Assembly: GCA_037962975.1 (NCBI GenBank)
Contig: CM075673.1
Coordinates: 127,120,667-127,184,666 of the forward strand
Reading direction: 5' to 3'
DNA from: Clitoria ternatea
Lineage: Eukaryota; Streptophyta; Magnoliopsida; Fabales; Fabaceae
DNA: 64,000 bases
The stretch's first letter is position 1. Every line of letters begins with the position of its first letter. The translations under genes were made by a program, and so were the position numbers. This document shows, one piece after another, positions 10,619 through 22,779 of this stretch. The notes beneath the pieces are model-generated. The model searched no databases. It was not told the DNA's origin and saw only the letters and a list, made by a program, of their open reading frames with translations.

Positions 10619-11210
10619 TAGCCTCCACGGACTACCAAGCTCAACATGACAGATCCCAAGTCTGAAAAAAGGGAGTACTGGAGCTAAATACTACAGATGC
10701 CATTCTAGCTTAAAACAAGATACTGACTCAACAGATTGAAGCTCTCACACAACAAATGGAAAAATTACCTCAGCAGCTACATGCAGTACAAACTTCTCAT
10801 TTTGCAGGAAATTAGAAGTCATAATTAAAATGTGATTTTTATGGAGGAGATCATCAAAATGGACACTACCAAGGAGAATAGCCTGACGAATCCATCCTAT
10901 ACATGAACAACCAAGGAAAGCAAGGTAATTTCAACAATGTTTATTCTAACAATTTTTCACTGGGTTGGAGGAATAATCAAAATAGTGGATGGAAACAAGA
11001 AGCGAGCACATCCAACAGGCAACAACCATATCAACAGGGCCATCCTCCTTTGCATGAGAGAACATCAAAATTGGAGGACACCCTGGAGAAGTTCATGCAA
11101 GTTTCCATTACCAATCAGAAAAATACAGAAGCTTCAATAAGGAATCTGGAGACACAAGTGGGATAACTAGCTCGTCAAATTACAGAGCAACACAATTCAT
11201 AATTTGGAGC
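10619..11210 (+). pseudogene. gag: Athila H gag, C-terminal part
   Basis: Continues gag after the copia LTR. An asparagine/glutamine-rich stretch (YSNNFSLGWRNNQNSGWKQ) followed by a coiled-coil-like segment (LEDTLEKFMQVSITNQ) and NLETQVG is typical of the Athila Gag C-terminus. The longest open stretch is 10903-11166, ended by a stop just after NLETQVG, and similar residues continue for another dozen codons. No CCHC zinc knuckle is visible. Confidence 0.75.
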
Positions 11211-11523
11211 TAATACCCACCCAAACCCAAAAGAACATTGCAAAGCAATCACCACAAGGAGTGGAAGGGTTGCTAAACAAGAATTAGAAAAGGAAGAAAA
11301 GAGTCCTGAAAAAGAATCAATAAAAGAAGGAGTTGTAGAGAGGAGTAAGGAAGAAGAAGTAAATAAAGAAAATGATGTTGTACATATGGAGAAAGAGGAC
11401 ATCATTGAAAAAATAAAAAGAGAGAAATAAAAGAAGGGAAGAAGAAGGTAGATGATCCAGCACCACAGCTGAAAAGTTTACTTTATCCAAAGAATCCCTC
11501 AAAGAAAGACAAAGAGGCAATTT

Positions 11524-12207
11524 ATGAGGTTCATAGACATTTTCATAAGGTTGGAAATAAATATACCTTTTGTAGAAGCCATGGAGCAAATGCCTACCTA
11601 CGCAAAATTCATGAAGGAACTATTGACAAAGAAGAAAAGATTCTCAGAGGAAATAGTGGAGCTCGAAGCGGGATGCAGTGCTATTATTCAAAAAGCACTG
11701 CCTCAGAAAACCAAAGATCTAGGCAGCTTCACAATCCCAGTCACTATTGGTACACTAAAAGTAGGGAAGGCACTTTTAGATCTTGGAGCCAACATCAACC
11801 TGATGTCTTTGTCAATGGTAAAAAGGATTGGAGATTTGGAGGTGAAACCAACACGGATGACTCTTCAATTGGCGGATCGATCTATGAAATTTCCATACGG
11901 GATAGCAGAAGATATGCTGGTGTGAGTCAATAAATTCGTGTTCCTTGTGGATTTTGTCATCATGGATATTGAGGAAGATACAAAGGTGCCTCTCATTTTA
12001 GGCCGACCTTTCATGAAAATTATGAAGGTGATTATTGATGTTGATGATGTAAAGCTTAAGGTGAGAGTGCAAGATGAAGAAGTGAATTTCAATGTATTTG
12101 ACACAATAAAGCACCTTGCAGATAAGCAACAATGCTTCAAAATTGATGTTGAAGATATGGCCATTGAAGAAGAAGCAAACAAATGGCTCAACATAGACCA
12201 CTTGTAA
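11524..12207 (+). pseudogene. pol: Athila H protease region
   Basis: The frame from 11524 to 11925 covers the linker PTYAKFMKELLTKKKRF and the aspartic protease active-site motif ALLDLGANINLM (Athila uses DLGA rather than DSGA), then the flap region. A stop at 11923 interrupts it; 11938-12207 continues with VPLILGRPFM, the conserved end of retroelement proteases, and an acidic linker. In a live element the protease would cut the Gag-Pol polyprotein. The A+G-rich stretch upstream (11230-11520) encodes a glutamate/lysine-rich linker with stops. Confidence 0.8.
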
Positions 12208-12258
12208 AAGGTATCAACATGTGCCTTAGAAGAAGTAAATGAAGAGGAGAAAGAAGAA

Positions 12259-13518
12259 GTGAAGGAGATTTTGAAGGAGCTGGAGTTTAAAAGGTTTATT
12301 ACCCAAGGAGAAAGTCATTATGAGGAGCTGCCGAAAAAAGTAAAAACCACTATGCAGAAGGTGGAATTAAAAGTTTTACCTTCACACTTGAAATATGTTT
12401 TTCTATATGAGGAAGGGCAAAAGCCTGTTATTATTAACAGCCAATTATCAAAATCTGATGAGAAACGATTAATTCAAGTGTTGAAGAACAACTCAACCAC
12501 AATCGTGTGGAGATTAGAAGACTTAAAAGGAATTAGCCTAGTGTATTACATGCACCGAATTTATATAAAGCAAGAATTCAAGCTGGTTGCTCAACCTCAG
12601 AGATGTTTGAATCCAACTATGAAGGAGGTTATTAAAGGAGAAGTAATGAAGCTGCTGGAAGCTGGAATGATCTACCCTATTTTAGACAGTTCTTGGGTAA
12701 GTCCAGTACAAGTGGTGCCAAAAAAACGGGGCGTGACTGTTATAAAACATGACAAGAACGAATTGATCCCTACAAGAATAGTCACAGGATGGAGAATGTG
12801 CATTGACTATAGGAAGCTCAATACAGCAACTAGGAAGGACCATTTTCCCTTACCCTTCATTGATCAAATGCTGGAGAGGTTAGCAGGGCAAGCATATTAT
12901 TGCTTTCTAGATGGTTACTCAGGATATAACCAAATAGCTGTTGCACTAGAAGATCAGGAGAAAATGGCATTCACATGTCCTTTTGGGGTTTTTGCATACA
13001 GGAGAATGCCCCTCAGATTATGTAATGCTCCAGCAATATTTCAAAGGTGTATGCTAGTTATTTTCTCAGATTTGGTTGAAAAATGCATTGAAGTCTTCAT
13101 GGATAATTTCTCTGTTTTTGGATCATCATTCAAGCACTACCTGGAAAATTTGAACGTAGTATTAAAAAGATGTGTGGAAACCAATTTAGTTTTAACTTTG
13201 GAGAAATGCCACTTCATGGTGACTGAAGGAGTTGTGTTAGGACATCAAATTTCCAAAAAGGGCATTGAAGTAGACAAAGCTAAAGTGGAAGTCATTGAAA
13301 AATTGCCATCACCTGTGAACGTGAAAGGAGTTCAAAGTTTCTTGGGCCATGTGGGATTCTACAGAAGGTTCATCAAGGACTTCTCCAAGATTGCAAGTCC
13401 CTTAAGTAACCTCTTGAACAAAGATACTCCATTTATTTTTGATAATTCTTGTTTGCATGCATTTGAAACTTTGAAAAATAAGTTAATATGTGCACCTATG
13501 ATAGTTGCTCCTGATTAG
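12259..13518 (+). pseudogene. pol: Athila H reverse transcriptase
   Basis: A 419-codon open frame with the Ty3/gypsy RT order: KGEVMKLLEAGMIYP, SPVQVVPKK, a short Athila-specific insertion, TGWRMCIDYRKLNTATRKDHFPLP, the palm motif YCFLDGYSGYNQI, then FGVFAYRRMPLRLCNAPAIFQRCM. The catalytic box reads FMDN where Athila has FMDD, so the third conserved aspartate position is lost. Further on are VLGHQISKKGIEVDKAKVEVIEKLP and FLGHVGFYRRFIKDFSKIASPL leading into RNase H. A stop at 13516 separates it from RNase H. Long enough to be well recognised but probably inactive. Confidence 0.92.
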
Positions 13519-13884
13519 GAATTAGATTTTGAAATAATGTGTGATGCTAGCAACTATGCAATAGGAGCAATATTGGGATAAAGAAAAGCGAAAGTTTTTC
13601 ATGTCATCCACTATGCCAGCAGGGTTTTAAACCCTGCTCAAACTAATTATGCAACAACTGAAAAGGAATTGTTGGCAATAGTGTATGGCTTGGAGAAATT
13701 TAGATCTTATTTGATTGGTTCCAAAGTCAATGTATTTACTGATCATGCTGCCATAAAATATCTGTTGAACAAAACTGACTCCAAACCTAGGTTAATTAGA
13801 TGGATTTTGTTATTGCAAGAGTTCAATCTAATAATCAAGGACAAGAAGGGTAGTGAAAATTTTATTGCAGATCATTTGTCTTGA
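13519..13884 (+). pseudogene. pol: Athila H RNase H
   Basis: Reads on from RT after one stop: the first RNase H aspartate in IMCDASNYAIGAILG, then YATTEKELLAIVYGLEKF and VFTDHAAIKYLL, with the terminal NFIADHLS. The enzyme would remove the RNA strand during reverse transcription. Two further stops (about 13579 and at 13882) break the frame. Confidence 0.88.
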
Positions 13885-15250
13885 CTTGTCAACAAAGAAG
13901 TCACAGTATAACAACCTAAAGTAAATGAAGAATTCCTAGACGACAAGCTGTTATTGGTACAAGAAAGGCCATGGTTTGCAGATATGGCCAATTTCAAAGC
14001 AGGAGGAGTAATACCGGAAGAACTTACATGGCAATAGAAAAAGAAGTTCCTGAATGATGCACGTCAATTTGTCTGGGATGATCTATATTTATTCAAGCTT
14101 AGTTCAGATAACATTCTTCGAAGATGTGTATCCCAACAAGAGGGCAATAACATATTATGGCATTGTCATAGCTCAGCCTATGGAGGCCATTTTAATGGAG
14201 AAAGAACAACTGCTAAAATCCTACCATCAGGTTTTTATTGGCCTTTTTTATTTAAAGATGATAATGTTTTTGTGCAAAATTGTGATGCTTGCTAGAGGTC
14301 AGGAAGTATATCCAAAAGAAATGAGGTGCCACTGACAACCATCCTGGAAATAGAAGTGTTTGATTACTGGGGTATAGACTTTGTTGGTCCATTTTCATTT
14401 TCTAATGAATATATTGTTGTAGCAGTGGATTATGTCTCGAAATAGGTAGAAGCAACGGCCTGTGTTAAGGCTAATGCCAAAATTGTGATTAAATTTCTTA
14501 AGAGAAATATCTTCAGCAGGTTTAGTACCCCACGTGTGCTAATAAGTGATGGAGGTTCTCACTTTTGCAATATGCAACTTCAACGGTGTTTAGAGCATTA
14601 TGGAGTAAAGCATAAGGTAACGTCCTCATATCACCCTCAAGCCAATGGTCAAGTGGAGGTATCCAATAGAGAGATTAAGAGGATCCTGGAAAAGATAATT
14701 TCCCAAAGCAGAAAAGATTGGTCTTTAAAGCTTGATGATGCTTTATGGGTATACAGGACAACATTTAAAGCACCAACTGGATTTTCACCTTACCAGTTGG
14801 TATATGGAAAAAGTTTCCATCTTCTTATGGAGCTTGAACACAAAGCCTATTGGGAAATGAAATTTCTCAATTTTGACTCGAAGGCATCAGCTCAAGAAAG
14901 AAAAATTCAGCTATAGAAGTTGGGAGAATGGAGATTGGAAGCTTATGAGTCTTCAAGGATTTATAAGGAAAGGATGAAAGCCTACCATGACAAACAAATT
15001 TTGAAGAAAAGCTTCTATCTAGGACAATCTGTGCTTCTATTCAACTCAAGATTAAAACTATTCCCAGGGAAGTTGAAGTCCAAATGGTCAGGGCCATTCA
15101 TAGTAAAAGAAGTCAAGTCTTATGGAGCCATTGAGTTGCAGGACCCTAAATTTGAAAGAACTTAGGTAGTAAATGGCCAAAGACTCAAGCCATATCTGGG
15201 AGGTGAAGTGAAGAAGATCACCACCCTCATTCATTTGCATGATCCATGAT
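13885..15250 (+). pseudogene. pol: Athila H integrase
   Basis: The zinc-binding N-terminal part (14054-14335) is scrambled by frameshifts. The catalytic core is recognisable: YWGIDFVGPF (first Asp), LISDGGSHFC (second Asp) and HPQANGQVEVSNREIKRIL (Glu), the D,D-35-E arrangement, in 14360-14916. Stops occur at about 14037, 14446 and 14914. The C-terminal part (14920-15165) has VLLFNSRLKLFPGKLKSKWSGP, the Athila integrase end that ties into the host-DNA-binding region. No chromodomain, as expected for Athila. Confidence 0.88.
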
Positions 15251-15404
15251 TAAGAAGTTCAGGCGTCAAGCTAATGACGTTCAACAAGCGCTTTTGGGAG
15301 GCAACCCAACACTTGTGTTTTTCAATTTTTTGCTTTCAATTCAATTCTATTTTATGTGTTTAATGTTTTGATTTTCTATGTTCAGGAACAATGACTCAAG
15401 AATC

Positions 15405-16060
15405 AGCATATCACGCTCAAGCTTCAAGTCAACCGCTTAAGCGTGAAAAGAAAAATACATGTTCAAAGGTAATCACGCTTAAGCGCATACAGCCCAGACC
15501 AAGCGTGAAGAAGCATAATGGATACTGCCCTAAATTCGCTTAAGCGCAGGTAAGGCTCTCAAGCGAGGAAAGGTAAGATGGGTTCTGGTCTAATTTCGCT
15601 TAAGCAAAATACTTCTGCTCAAGCGTGGAACCTTAATTTTGATTATGACTTATTTTTGCTTAAGTGAATAGTTTCATGCCTGAGCGAGGTAAGCAAAATA
15701 GTATCAGAGGTCCAGTCACTCAAGCGAAAACTATTACGCTTAAGCGAAAGAAAACACTTAGTAAATCACGCTTGAGCGTGACCACCCAAGCTTAAGCGAG
15801 GAAGCCAAAAGGAACATTAGATGTCCAATCCCCAATCGCGCTTGAGCGCAAGATCACCACGCTTAAGCGCAGGAAGCAAAATTCTCATCAGGGGTCATTT
15901 TTATAGGACACGTTCAAGCGTGAACTGACTCTCTTAAGCAAGGAAGAAACCTTTACATTACACGCTCAAGCGCATCAGTAATGCTTAGGCGAAGACCCTT
16001 AATTTGGCTATTATGTCATACACGCTTAAGCGTGACATCTACGCTTAAGTGAGTAGTTTT
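15405..16060. repeat. CGCTTAAGCG word array between pol and env-like ORF of Athila H
   Basis: About 25 copies of cgcttaagcg, cgctcaagcg and decayed forms, mostly every 20-35 bp, in both orientations. It begins about 150 bp after the end of integrase. Some copies are perfect palindromes (cgcttaagcg). I see no gene in 15251-16740 as a whole; 16060-16740 is AT-rich leader-like sequence. Confidence 0.8.
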
Positions 16061-16740
16061 AAAACTGCCATACCTGATGCCATTTATTGCACGTATCAAG
16101 GCCATTACCACTCATTTGTGCAATTTGTAACCCCCATAACCCCCACACCCATTTCAAATCTTCTGAACTTACCATCTCTTTACTCATTTTCAATTTCATT
16201 CAAAATTACAACTTCGTAACTTTTCTGTACTACACTGTGAACTCTCTTCTTTAGCAGAAACAAGGTAACACTCAATCCTTTTCTTCTGGTAGTTTGCATG
16301 ATTTTCGCTTTACTGTGATATCCAGCATACAAAAGCGTGTTTAAGTTTCAAAAGAAATCAACTTCCTTTATTGTTTGTTTGTATGCCAAATTGTTCTCAT
16401 TCACTTCATCATGCTTTGATGCTTTATTTCCCATGAATGATTCAGAGAATATTGTGAGCAAAGTAATCCTGTTTTTGATAACGCATACCAACTGGATGAT
16501 AAAAAGCCTCTAATCTAATTGTTGTAGTTGTTATGGAATGCACTCAATTGGTACTTGATGCATGATATTAATAAGGTCATTGTTGTTCATTTGGTTACTC
16601 TAAAATCACATATGTTTGCATGAAATGGAAATGAATATTTCCTGTTAGGAATCTATGCTCTAGGCTTACTGTAATTACCAATTGTTAGAAGCTTGACTTA
16701 TGTTTTTCCATCAATATAATAATTGTTTGAGTGTTTTCAG

Positions 16741-18076
16741 ATGGCCAGAACTAAGCAAGTTGCACCTAGTTCCCCAGCACCTACTTCCCATCCAGTAGGA
16801 GGCTCATCTAGAAAGGACAAGGGGAAACGACCACGCATTAAGGATCAAGCTGTTGGACCAAAATTCAGGGACAAATCAAGAAGTAAGCGATATAAAGATA
16901 TCAAAAACTAGACATTCATCCCTAAAAGAAAAGTAGATTTGGCCCTTGGAGATTGTGACCCCTTTCTGCAGGTAATCAGGAGAAGGAACTGGTTGAAGAT
17001 CTGCTATCCAAGAGATAAGTATAACCCTAAAATTGTTAGAGAATTCTATGCCAATGCATGGCCTAAGGAGGGTGCACGTGATCGAAGGACTTATATGAGA
17101 GGCCATTGGCTTTCATATGGCAGGGATGAGATCAACACCTATCTAGGTAACATTATGGAATTATGGGAAGGAGAGTCCTGTGATTATGCTCTATGAAACA
17201 AAGGTATGAGTTCATTGTAACTCATGACATTGAAGCTGCAATATGCATACCAGGACACCATTTTCAGTTAGGCCAGGGAGAGAATCCATTACGTATCCTA
17301 AGAAAGGATATGACTATTATTTCTCAAGTTTGGACATCCTTTTTACTTGCTAACGTGGCCCCTAATGCACACGTCTCTGATCTAATTTTAAGGAAGTGTT
17401 ATTTGCTGTACTACATTCTACAAGATGATATCTCTATTGATCTGGCCCAAATTATTTCTGATGAAATCTACAAGTTCGTGAGGGCTGATCAGAAGATATC
17501 TAGGATGGAAACAAGGTAAAAATGAGTCTAGGATTCCCTGCTTTCATCACTGATTTTTATGCAAGACATGGAATTGAGGTACAGGACCTCAAACCTATCA
17601 GGCCACCCATTGATAGGCGTTTCATTGAGCGCCATTGTAGTGTCTAGGCATAACTTGCACCAGCTGTATCTTCACCACCTGGCCCAGATGCATCTTCATC
17701 ACCACCAGCAACAGCAACAACACCTACTCCTCCTATTCTAAATACAGAAATGGAAATGCTTTTTTAGGCTATTTTCCAGCTCAACTTGCAGCAAAATCAT
17801 ATCCTGGCATAACAGAGTGCCAATCATAGAGGTCTTATGCACTTACACCATGGCCTGTATCACAGCATCCCCGTGGGCCAATTTAACCCTTGGATGGACT
17901 CTACCCAGTTTTCCGCCCATATTGCATGGCCTAGGGATAGTCCTATTTTACCAGGGAGGGGTGAGACTTCTCAGACCAGACCGGGACCCTCATCGCAGGC
18001 ACCTTCAGCCAGAGAACAAACACCAGAACCTGAGCAGGATGCAGATATAGAAGAGGACACAGAGGGTGATGAGTGA
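16741..18076 (+). pseudogene. Athila/Calypso-type env-like ORF, broken
   Basis: Third ORF of the Athila element, downstream of integrase. The product family is known from plant Athila and soybean Calypso elements as an 'env-like' protein; its function is not established. Start at 16741 is preceded by tgttttcag, a good 3' splice acceptor, matching the known subgenomic-splicing model. The N-terminus is basic and Ser/Pro-rich (nuclear-localisation-like KDKGKRPR). The central domain has NWLKICYPRDKYNPKIVREFYANAWP and GHHFQLGQGENPLR. Stops at about 16909 and 17196, and a frameshift after 17519, break it; the Pro/Gln/Glu-rich tail (to the stop at 18076) is in another frame. I see no convincing signal peptide or membrane segment. 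Confidence 0.75.
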
Positions 18077-18479
18077 GGAGTTGAATCATTGCTATTAACA
18101 TTATTTCATGATTTTTATTTTGGTTTATTTTTATTCTCTTTTAATACTTTTTAACTTGCTGCAGATATTTTTTTGGGGTATTTAGTTTTAATTTTTTAGA
18201 CAAATTCATGCTTTAACTAATGATTTTTGCTTGATTGGTTTGATCTATACATGCTTGAAATTTAGTTGTTATGCCTAACTAAGAACCAACTGTAAGCAAG
18301 AAAGTAAAATGCATGAAAAGATTCATTAAGTTATAGAAACAATTTATAAGACAGTAACATTGTTTTTGAAAGGGATAATTGGCTGAATTAAGAACCAGGA
18401 AATTGAAATAAATGAACTTTTGAAAAAAATTTTACATGCTTGAACCTCTTACTGTTAGAAAATTAGAGTATGGCTGAAT
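18077..18479 (+). other. Athila H 3' noncoding region, left part
   Basis: AT-rich, no open frame or recognisable motif. It is interrupted at 18480 by the CRM-type element C and appears to continue at 29888. Confidence 0.55.
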
Positions 18480-18536
18480 TAAGCTTCAAGTCCTTTCTCT
18501 AGGGTACTGTGAGGGTCCTCCCTTTGTGTGACCTCA
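18480..18536 (-). mobile_element. 57-bp remnant of the 3' LTR of CRM element C
   Basis: Nearly identical to 29831-29887, the start of C's 5' LTR, and then ends abruptly at 18480. Thus about 750 bp of the 3' LTR is deleted and the break joins Athila sequence directly. The remnant is also coding: it specifies the VTQREDPHSTLEKGLEA segment of the integrase C-terminus. Confidence 0.8.
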
Positions 18537-20078
18537 TTATGCTCCCCCTCTTCGAAAGGATTTGTCCTCAAATCTAAGGCATCATCCTTTTCATCCAAGT
18601 CAAAGGGAGACAAGTAAAAAATATTGAAAGAAGCACTCACACCATATTCTCCTGGCAAGTAAAGGACATAAGCATTATTATTCATTTTCTTTATAATTTA
18701 GAAAGGCCCATCACCTCTAGGGTCGAGTTTGGATTTTCTCAAGTTTGGAAATCTTTCTTTTCTAAGGTGTAACCAAACCTAATCTCCAACCTCAAAGGTG
18801 ACTTCCTTTCTCTTCTTATTGGCACAACGAGCATAATGTTCATTTTTAGTTTGTATTTGGTTCATAACTTTCTCATGAAAATCTTTGATAAACTTGGCCT
18901 TTGCCTCTCCATCCATATGAAGGATAGAGTCAAACCTCAATAGGCAAGAGGTCCAATGGAGTGAGAGGGTTAAAACCATAAACAACCTCAAATGGACTAT
19001 GCTTGGTTGGGGAGTGTTGTACCCTATTATATACAAACTCAATATGGGGTAAACACTCATCCCAAGATTTCATATTTTTATGAACTAAGACCTGAAGAAG
19101 TTGAGAAAGGGTCCTATTTACTACCTCTATTTATCCATCTGTTTGAGGATGACAAGTGGTGGAAAAGAGAAGCTTCGTTCCTAGCCTTGACCAAAGAGTT
19201 TTCCAAAAATGGCTTAGGAATTTGGTGTCCCTATCAGAAATTATGGTTTTAGGAACACCATGAAGTCTTATAATCTCTTTGAAAAAGATTTTAGCAATAT
19301 GACTAGTGTCATCTACCTTGTGACAAGGGATGAAGTGAGCCATCTTACTAAACCTATCCACAACCACAAAGATAGAATTCATTCCCCTTTGGGTCTTAGG
19401 CAAGCCCAACACAAAATCCATAGAGATATCAATCCAAGGTGCACTAGGTATTGGTAAAGGAGTATATAAACCACTAGGTGAAAGTTTTGATTTTGCTTTT
19501 CGATATACAATACACCTAGCACAATGTTTTTAAACATCTTTTTTCATTTGTGGCCAATAGAAGTGTTCATGTAATATGGACAAAGTTTTATCTCTTCCAA
19601 AATGGACCATTAAGCCTCCCTCATGGCTTTCTCTAAGTAAAAGATCTCTTAAAGAACTTCTAGGAATGCAAAGTCTATTGGCTTTAAAGAGATAGCCATC
19701 TAAAATGTAGAAGCCTTTACGAGATGAAGAAGTGGAAGATGAGTTAAAGATGTTGGAAAAATCAAGGTCACTTGGGTACAAAGACCTAATCTCATCAAGC
19801 CCAACAACTTTGGCTCCTAGGGAGGTAAGTAAAGAGTGCCTCCTAGATAAAGCATCAGCCACAGTATTGGATTTTCCATTCTTATACTTGATGACCTAGG
19901 GAAATTGTTCTAAGTACTCAACCCACTTAGCATGCCTTTTATTTAACTTATGTCGCCCTTTAATGAATTTGAGGGATTGGTGGTCACTATGTATAACAAA
20001 CTCTTTGGGAATCAAGTAGTGTTCCTAAGTTTGTAGGGCTCTAATTAAGGCATAGAATTCTTTATCATATGTGGGGTA
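18480..20078 (-). pseudogene. pol: CRM element C: RNase H end and integrase
   Basis: Minus-strand pol after the solo LTR G. From right to left it encodes the end of RNase H (ADALSRRHSLL), the zinc-binding integrase N-terminus (HEGGLMVHFGRDKTL), the catalytic core (19131-19421: MDFVLGLPKTQRG with the first Asp, ISDRDTKFLSHFW with the second, CHPQTDG ahead of the Glu region), then the C-terminal domain with NNNAYVLYLPGEYGVSASFN and DLRTNPFEEGEH. The frame is broken by several stops and shifts (about 19060, 19131, 19500, 19900). The sequence order and motifs match CRM-clade chromoviruses. The gag-pol of related element D is better conserved in parts. Confidence 0.88.
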
Positions 20079-20846
20079 GTTGATGTAACACCCTCGGTTA
20101 GATAAGACAACCCTTCTATAGGATCATCCTATTTAACTAAGAGTGTTAACAGTTTTCATAAAAAGTGAATATTTTTTTTATTTTTTTTTAAATAAAGAGA
20201 TGGCAGATCAATGGAAGCAAATAGTGAATATATCACATAGTCATTCACAAACTTATAAATAATTGTACTCATAACAGAATGGGGCACGCAGGCACCCTTA
20301 AACATTATACAGTCATCTGGTGTCTTTGTCGTTAATAAATATTCAAACTATATAAACTCTATCTTTAATGATCGTTCTCAGTGGGTTCAGCATAGTGCTG
20401 TTCTTCACACTCGGGTTCTTGATTTTCTAATTCCTCTAAAAATTGTCAACAGTAAGGGTGAGTATAACCCAAGACCTTGATTGGTTAATCCGGTGCGGAC
20501 ATAATCCAGTTAACATACAATATCACATACATCATACAATTAGCATATTCACAATTATAACAATTAAGCATGTTGTCATGGAATGCATGAGTTGGATTTA
20601 TTATGATTTATCTTTGGTTCTGTCTCATGATGCATGTGGGCCCAATAATTCATTTCTTCATCTCATTTTTGGAATATCTCCATTCCAATTTTCTAGAGCG
20701 ATCAGGGTCCGCCCAAGTTCCATATGGTACAAATGAACTCATTGGTTCTCATCATTGATTTATATATTCTTGGAACTTGGATCCCTACAATCATAGTTAC
20801 ACTCCGTCATTTAGTCAATGTACACTAGAATTGCATCGTCTCACCC

Positions 20847-20866
20847 GGCTATCAAGCGCGACTCTG
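20847..20866 (-). other. PBS-like site inside solo LTR G
   Basis: Minus strand reads TGGTATCAGAGTCGCGC. The first eleven bases equal the tRNA-iMet primer-binding sites of A (44630-44641) and F (54057-54076). It lies about 770 bp inside the LTR instead of next to an LTR end, which is unexpected. Confidence 0.45.
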
Positions 20867-21299
20867 ATACCATTGGGTTTCCATTCCAGTTGTACTCCCA
20901 AGATTCTTCATGGAGATCGAACATGAGTGTCCTCCACTGTACCAAGTGTATGCTCTAGAGGTTTTTCTTCTTCAAAAATATTTTCATGATGCGAAATGCA
21001 TTTATTTTATCAATTGATTCCTTGGATATCTATGTGTTTCCAGTCTCATTATATTATTCTCAAGTTCTAGGATTCCATTATTCAAACGTTGTAAGAAAAT
21101 ATATCGATTATATCTTGATTAGAATTATACTTGTATCAAGAGTAAAATAATATATTCCTTATTTAATTTTTCATAACAAGATAATATCAATAATACTAGT
21201 TATTAATAATGATAAGATTCACAATAAGAATTATAATAATAAGAATAATAGTAATTTTAGTTGTAACATTTCCAAAATAATTTAAAAGAATTAAAGAAA

Positions 21300-22090
21300 A
21301 GTCTTTGAATGAAAAATCCGGGTGATATATGTTAAAAACAAAGTTTCCGAGTAAAAGAGATTGATTCTAAGTGTAATAAATAGAATTTCCGAGTGAAATA
21401 AGTAAGAATCCGAGTGAAAATATGGTTCAGAGAAGTTTCTGAGTAGATTAAATGTGAATCCGGGTGGAATAACCATGATTCCGAGTGATATCAAACTGAA
21501 TGAAATTTTCTGAGAGGAATTAAGTTGTTTTCCGAATGAAATATAATTAAGGAAGAGTTCTCTGAATAATTTACTTATAATTCCGGGTGAAATCCGACTG
21601 GAAAGATGTATTTCCGAGTGAAAAATCATTCTGTTTGAATAGAATACAATCGAGTACTATAAATCCGAGTGAAAATGAACTGGAAGGTTGTTTTCCGACT
21701 GAAATAGGTTTGATTCCGAGTGAAAATGGGTTTTCCGCATGAATTAACTATGAATCCGAGTGAAATAAAACTGAGCAGGGTTTTCTAAATGAAATTAATA
21801 TGTTTTCCGAGTGAAACAGATACTGAAAAGGATTTTCTAAGTGAAATAAGTTTCTAAGTGAATTAAAACATGATTCCGTGTGAAATCAGTATGAAAATGG
21901 TTCCCTGAGTAGAATTATTTGCAAATCCGAGTGAAATATAATTAAGAAAGAGATTTCCGAGTGGAATAACTATAATTCTGAGTAAAAATGATTGAAAGGA
22001 GGTTCTTCAAGTAAGAAAAGGGTTCTGTCTGATATATATAATGATTTACCGAGTGATATTGTGTAAAAACCGATTGAATTCATATAAAAC
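21300..22090. repeat. TCCGAGTGAAAT word array (arm 1) in solo LTR G
   Basis: About twenty copies of ttccgagtgaaat and variants (ccgggtg, ccgaatg, ctgagtag) every 25-45 bp. All copies have the CCGAGTG orientation. Open frames across it are repeat by-products. Confidence 0.8.
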
Positions 22091-22779
22091 CGAATTGTTT
22101 GTCATTTATTCCAACATTTAATTGTAATTCTTCGTTGGAACGCACATAGGTACCCATGATTTAGTATTTTCATAGTCAATACAGTTCATATTTTTCTCAC
22201 AATTCACACAAAGTATATCATTTACCAACAAATATATATATATATATATACAAAATAGTAACAATTAAGCATTTAATTCACCCATCACTGAATCTGTCCT
22301 GGAAAGGTGAGGAACATGATTCCTTAACCCTTTCCTTCACTCGGTTTTCCCACAGAGCACCCAAGAATATACCTCCTTACCTTAATGAAGTTCTTGGATG
22401 GAAAGAAAAAGGTTCCTTCCACTGTCCTGCTTCAAATCCGAGTGAAAGAGAAAAGAAAAGAGAGAGAAAGGAACTTGTAGGAAGAAGAATGATAATAGAG
22501 GTGTGTCTGTTTCGTGTGTGTGTGTTCTCTAAGAGTCATCACACTGGTTTAAATAATGAGAGAGTAAGTGGAAAACTAAATAGGGAATAGCTTTTGTGAG
22601 TGGGCTGTTAGTGGATTTTTAGTGGAGTGTTAATGGAGTGTCAGTGGAGATTTAAATAAGGAGGTAGGCTATGTCAGTGCCCATTTCTGGCCGCCTACTA
22701 GCTATAGTGTGCATGATTGAATTAAAATAAGCATTAAAAGACAAAATTGAAGTCAACACGCAAAACTGACACTGAATAC

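Noticed and set aside
17559..18050. Separate small genes after the env-like ORF
   Set aside because: They are frameshifted pieces or shadows of the Pro/Gln-rich tail of the same ORF.
22231..22252. AT dinucleotide run as a possible regulatory TATA element
   Set aside because: Plain (AT)n microsatellite in a solo LTR, without spacing or strand evidence; a similar run is near 44376.
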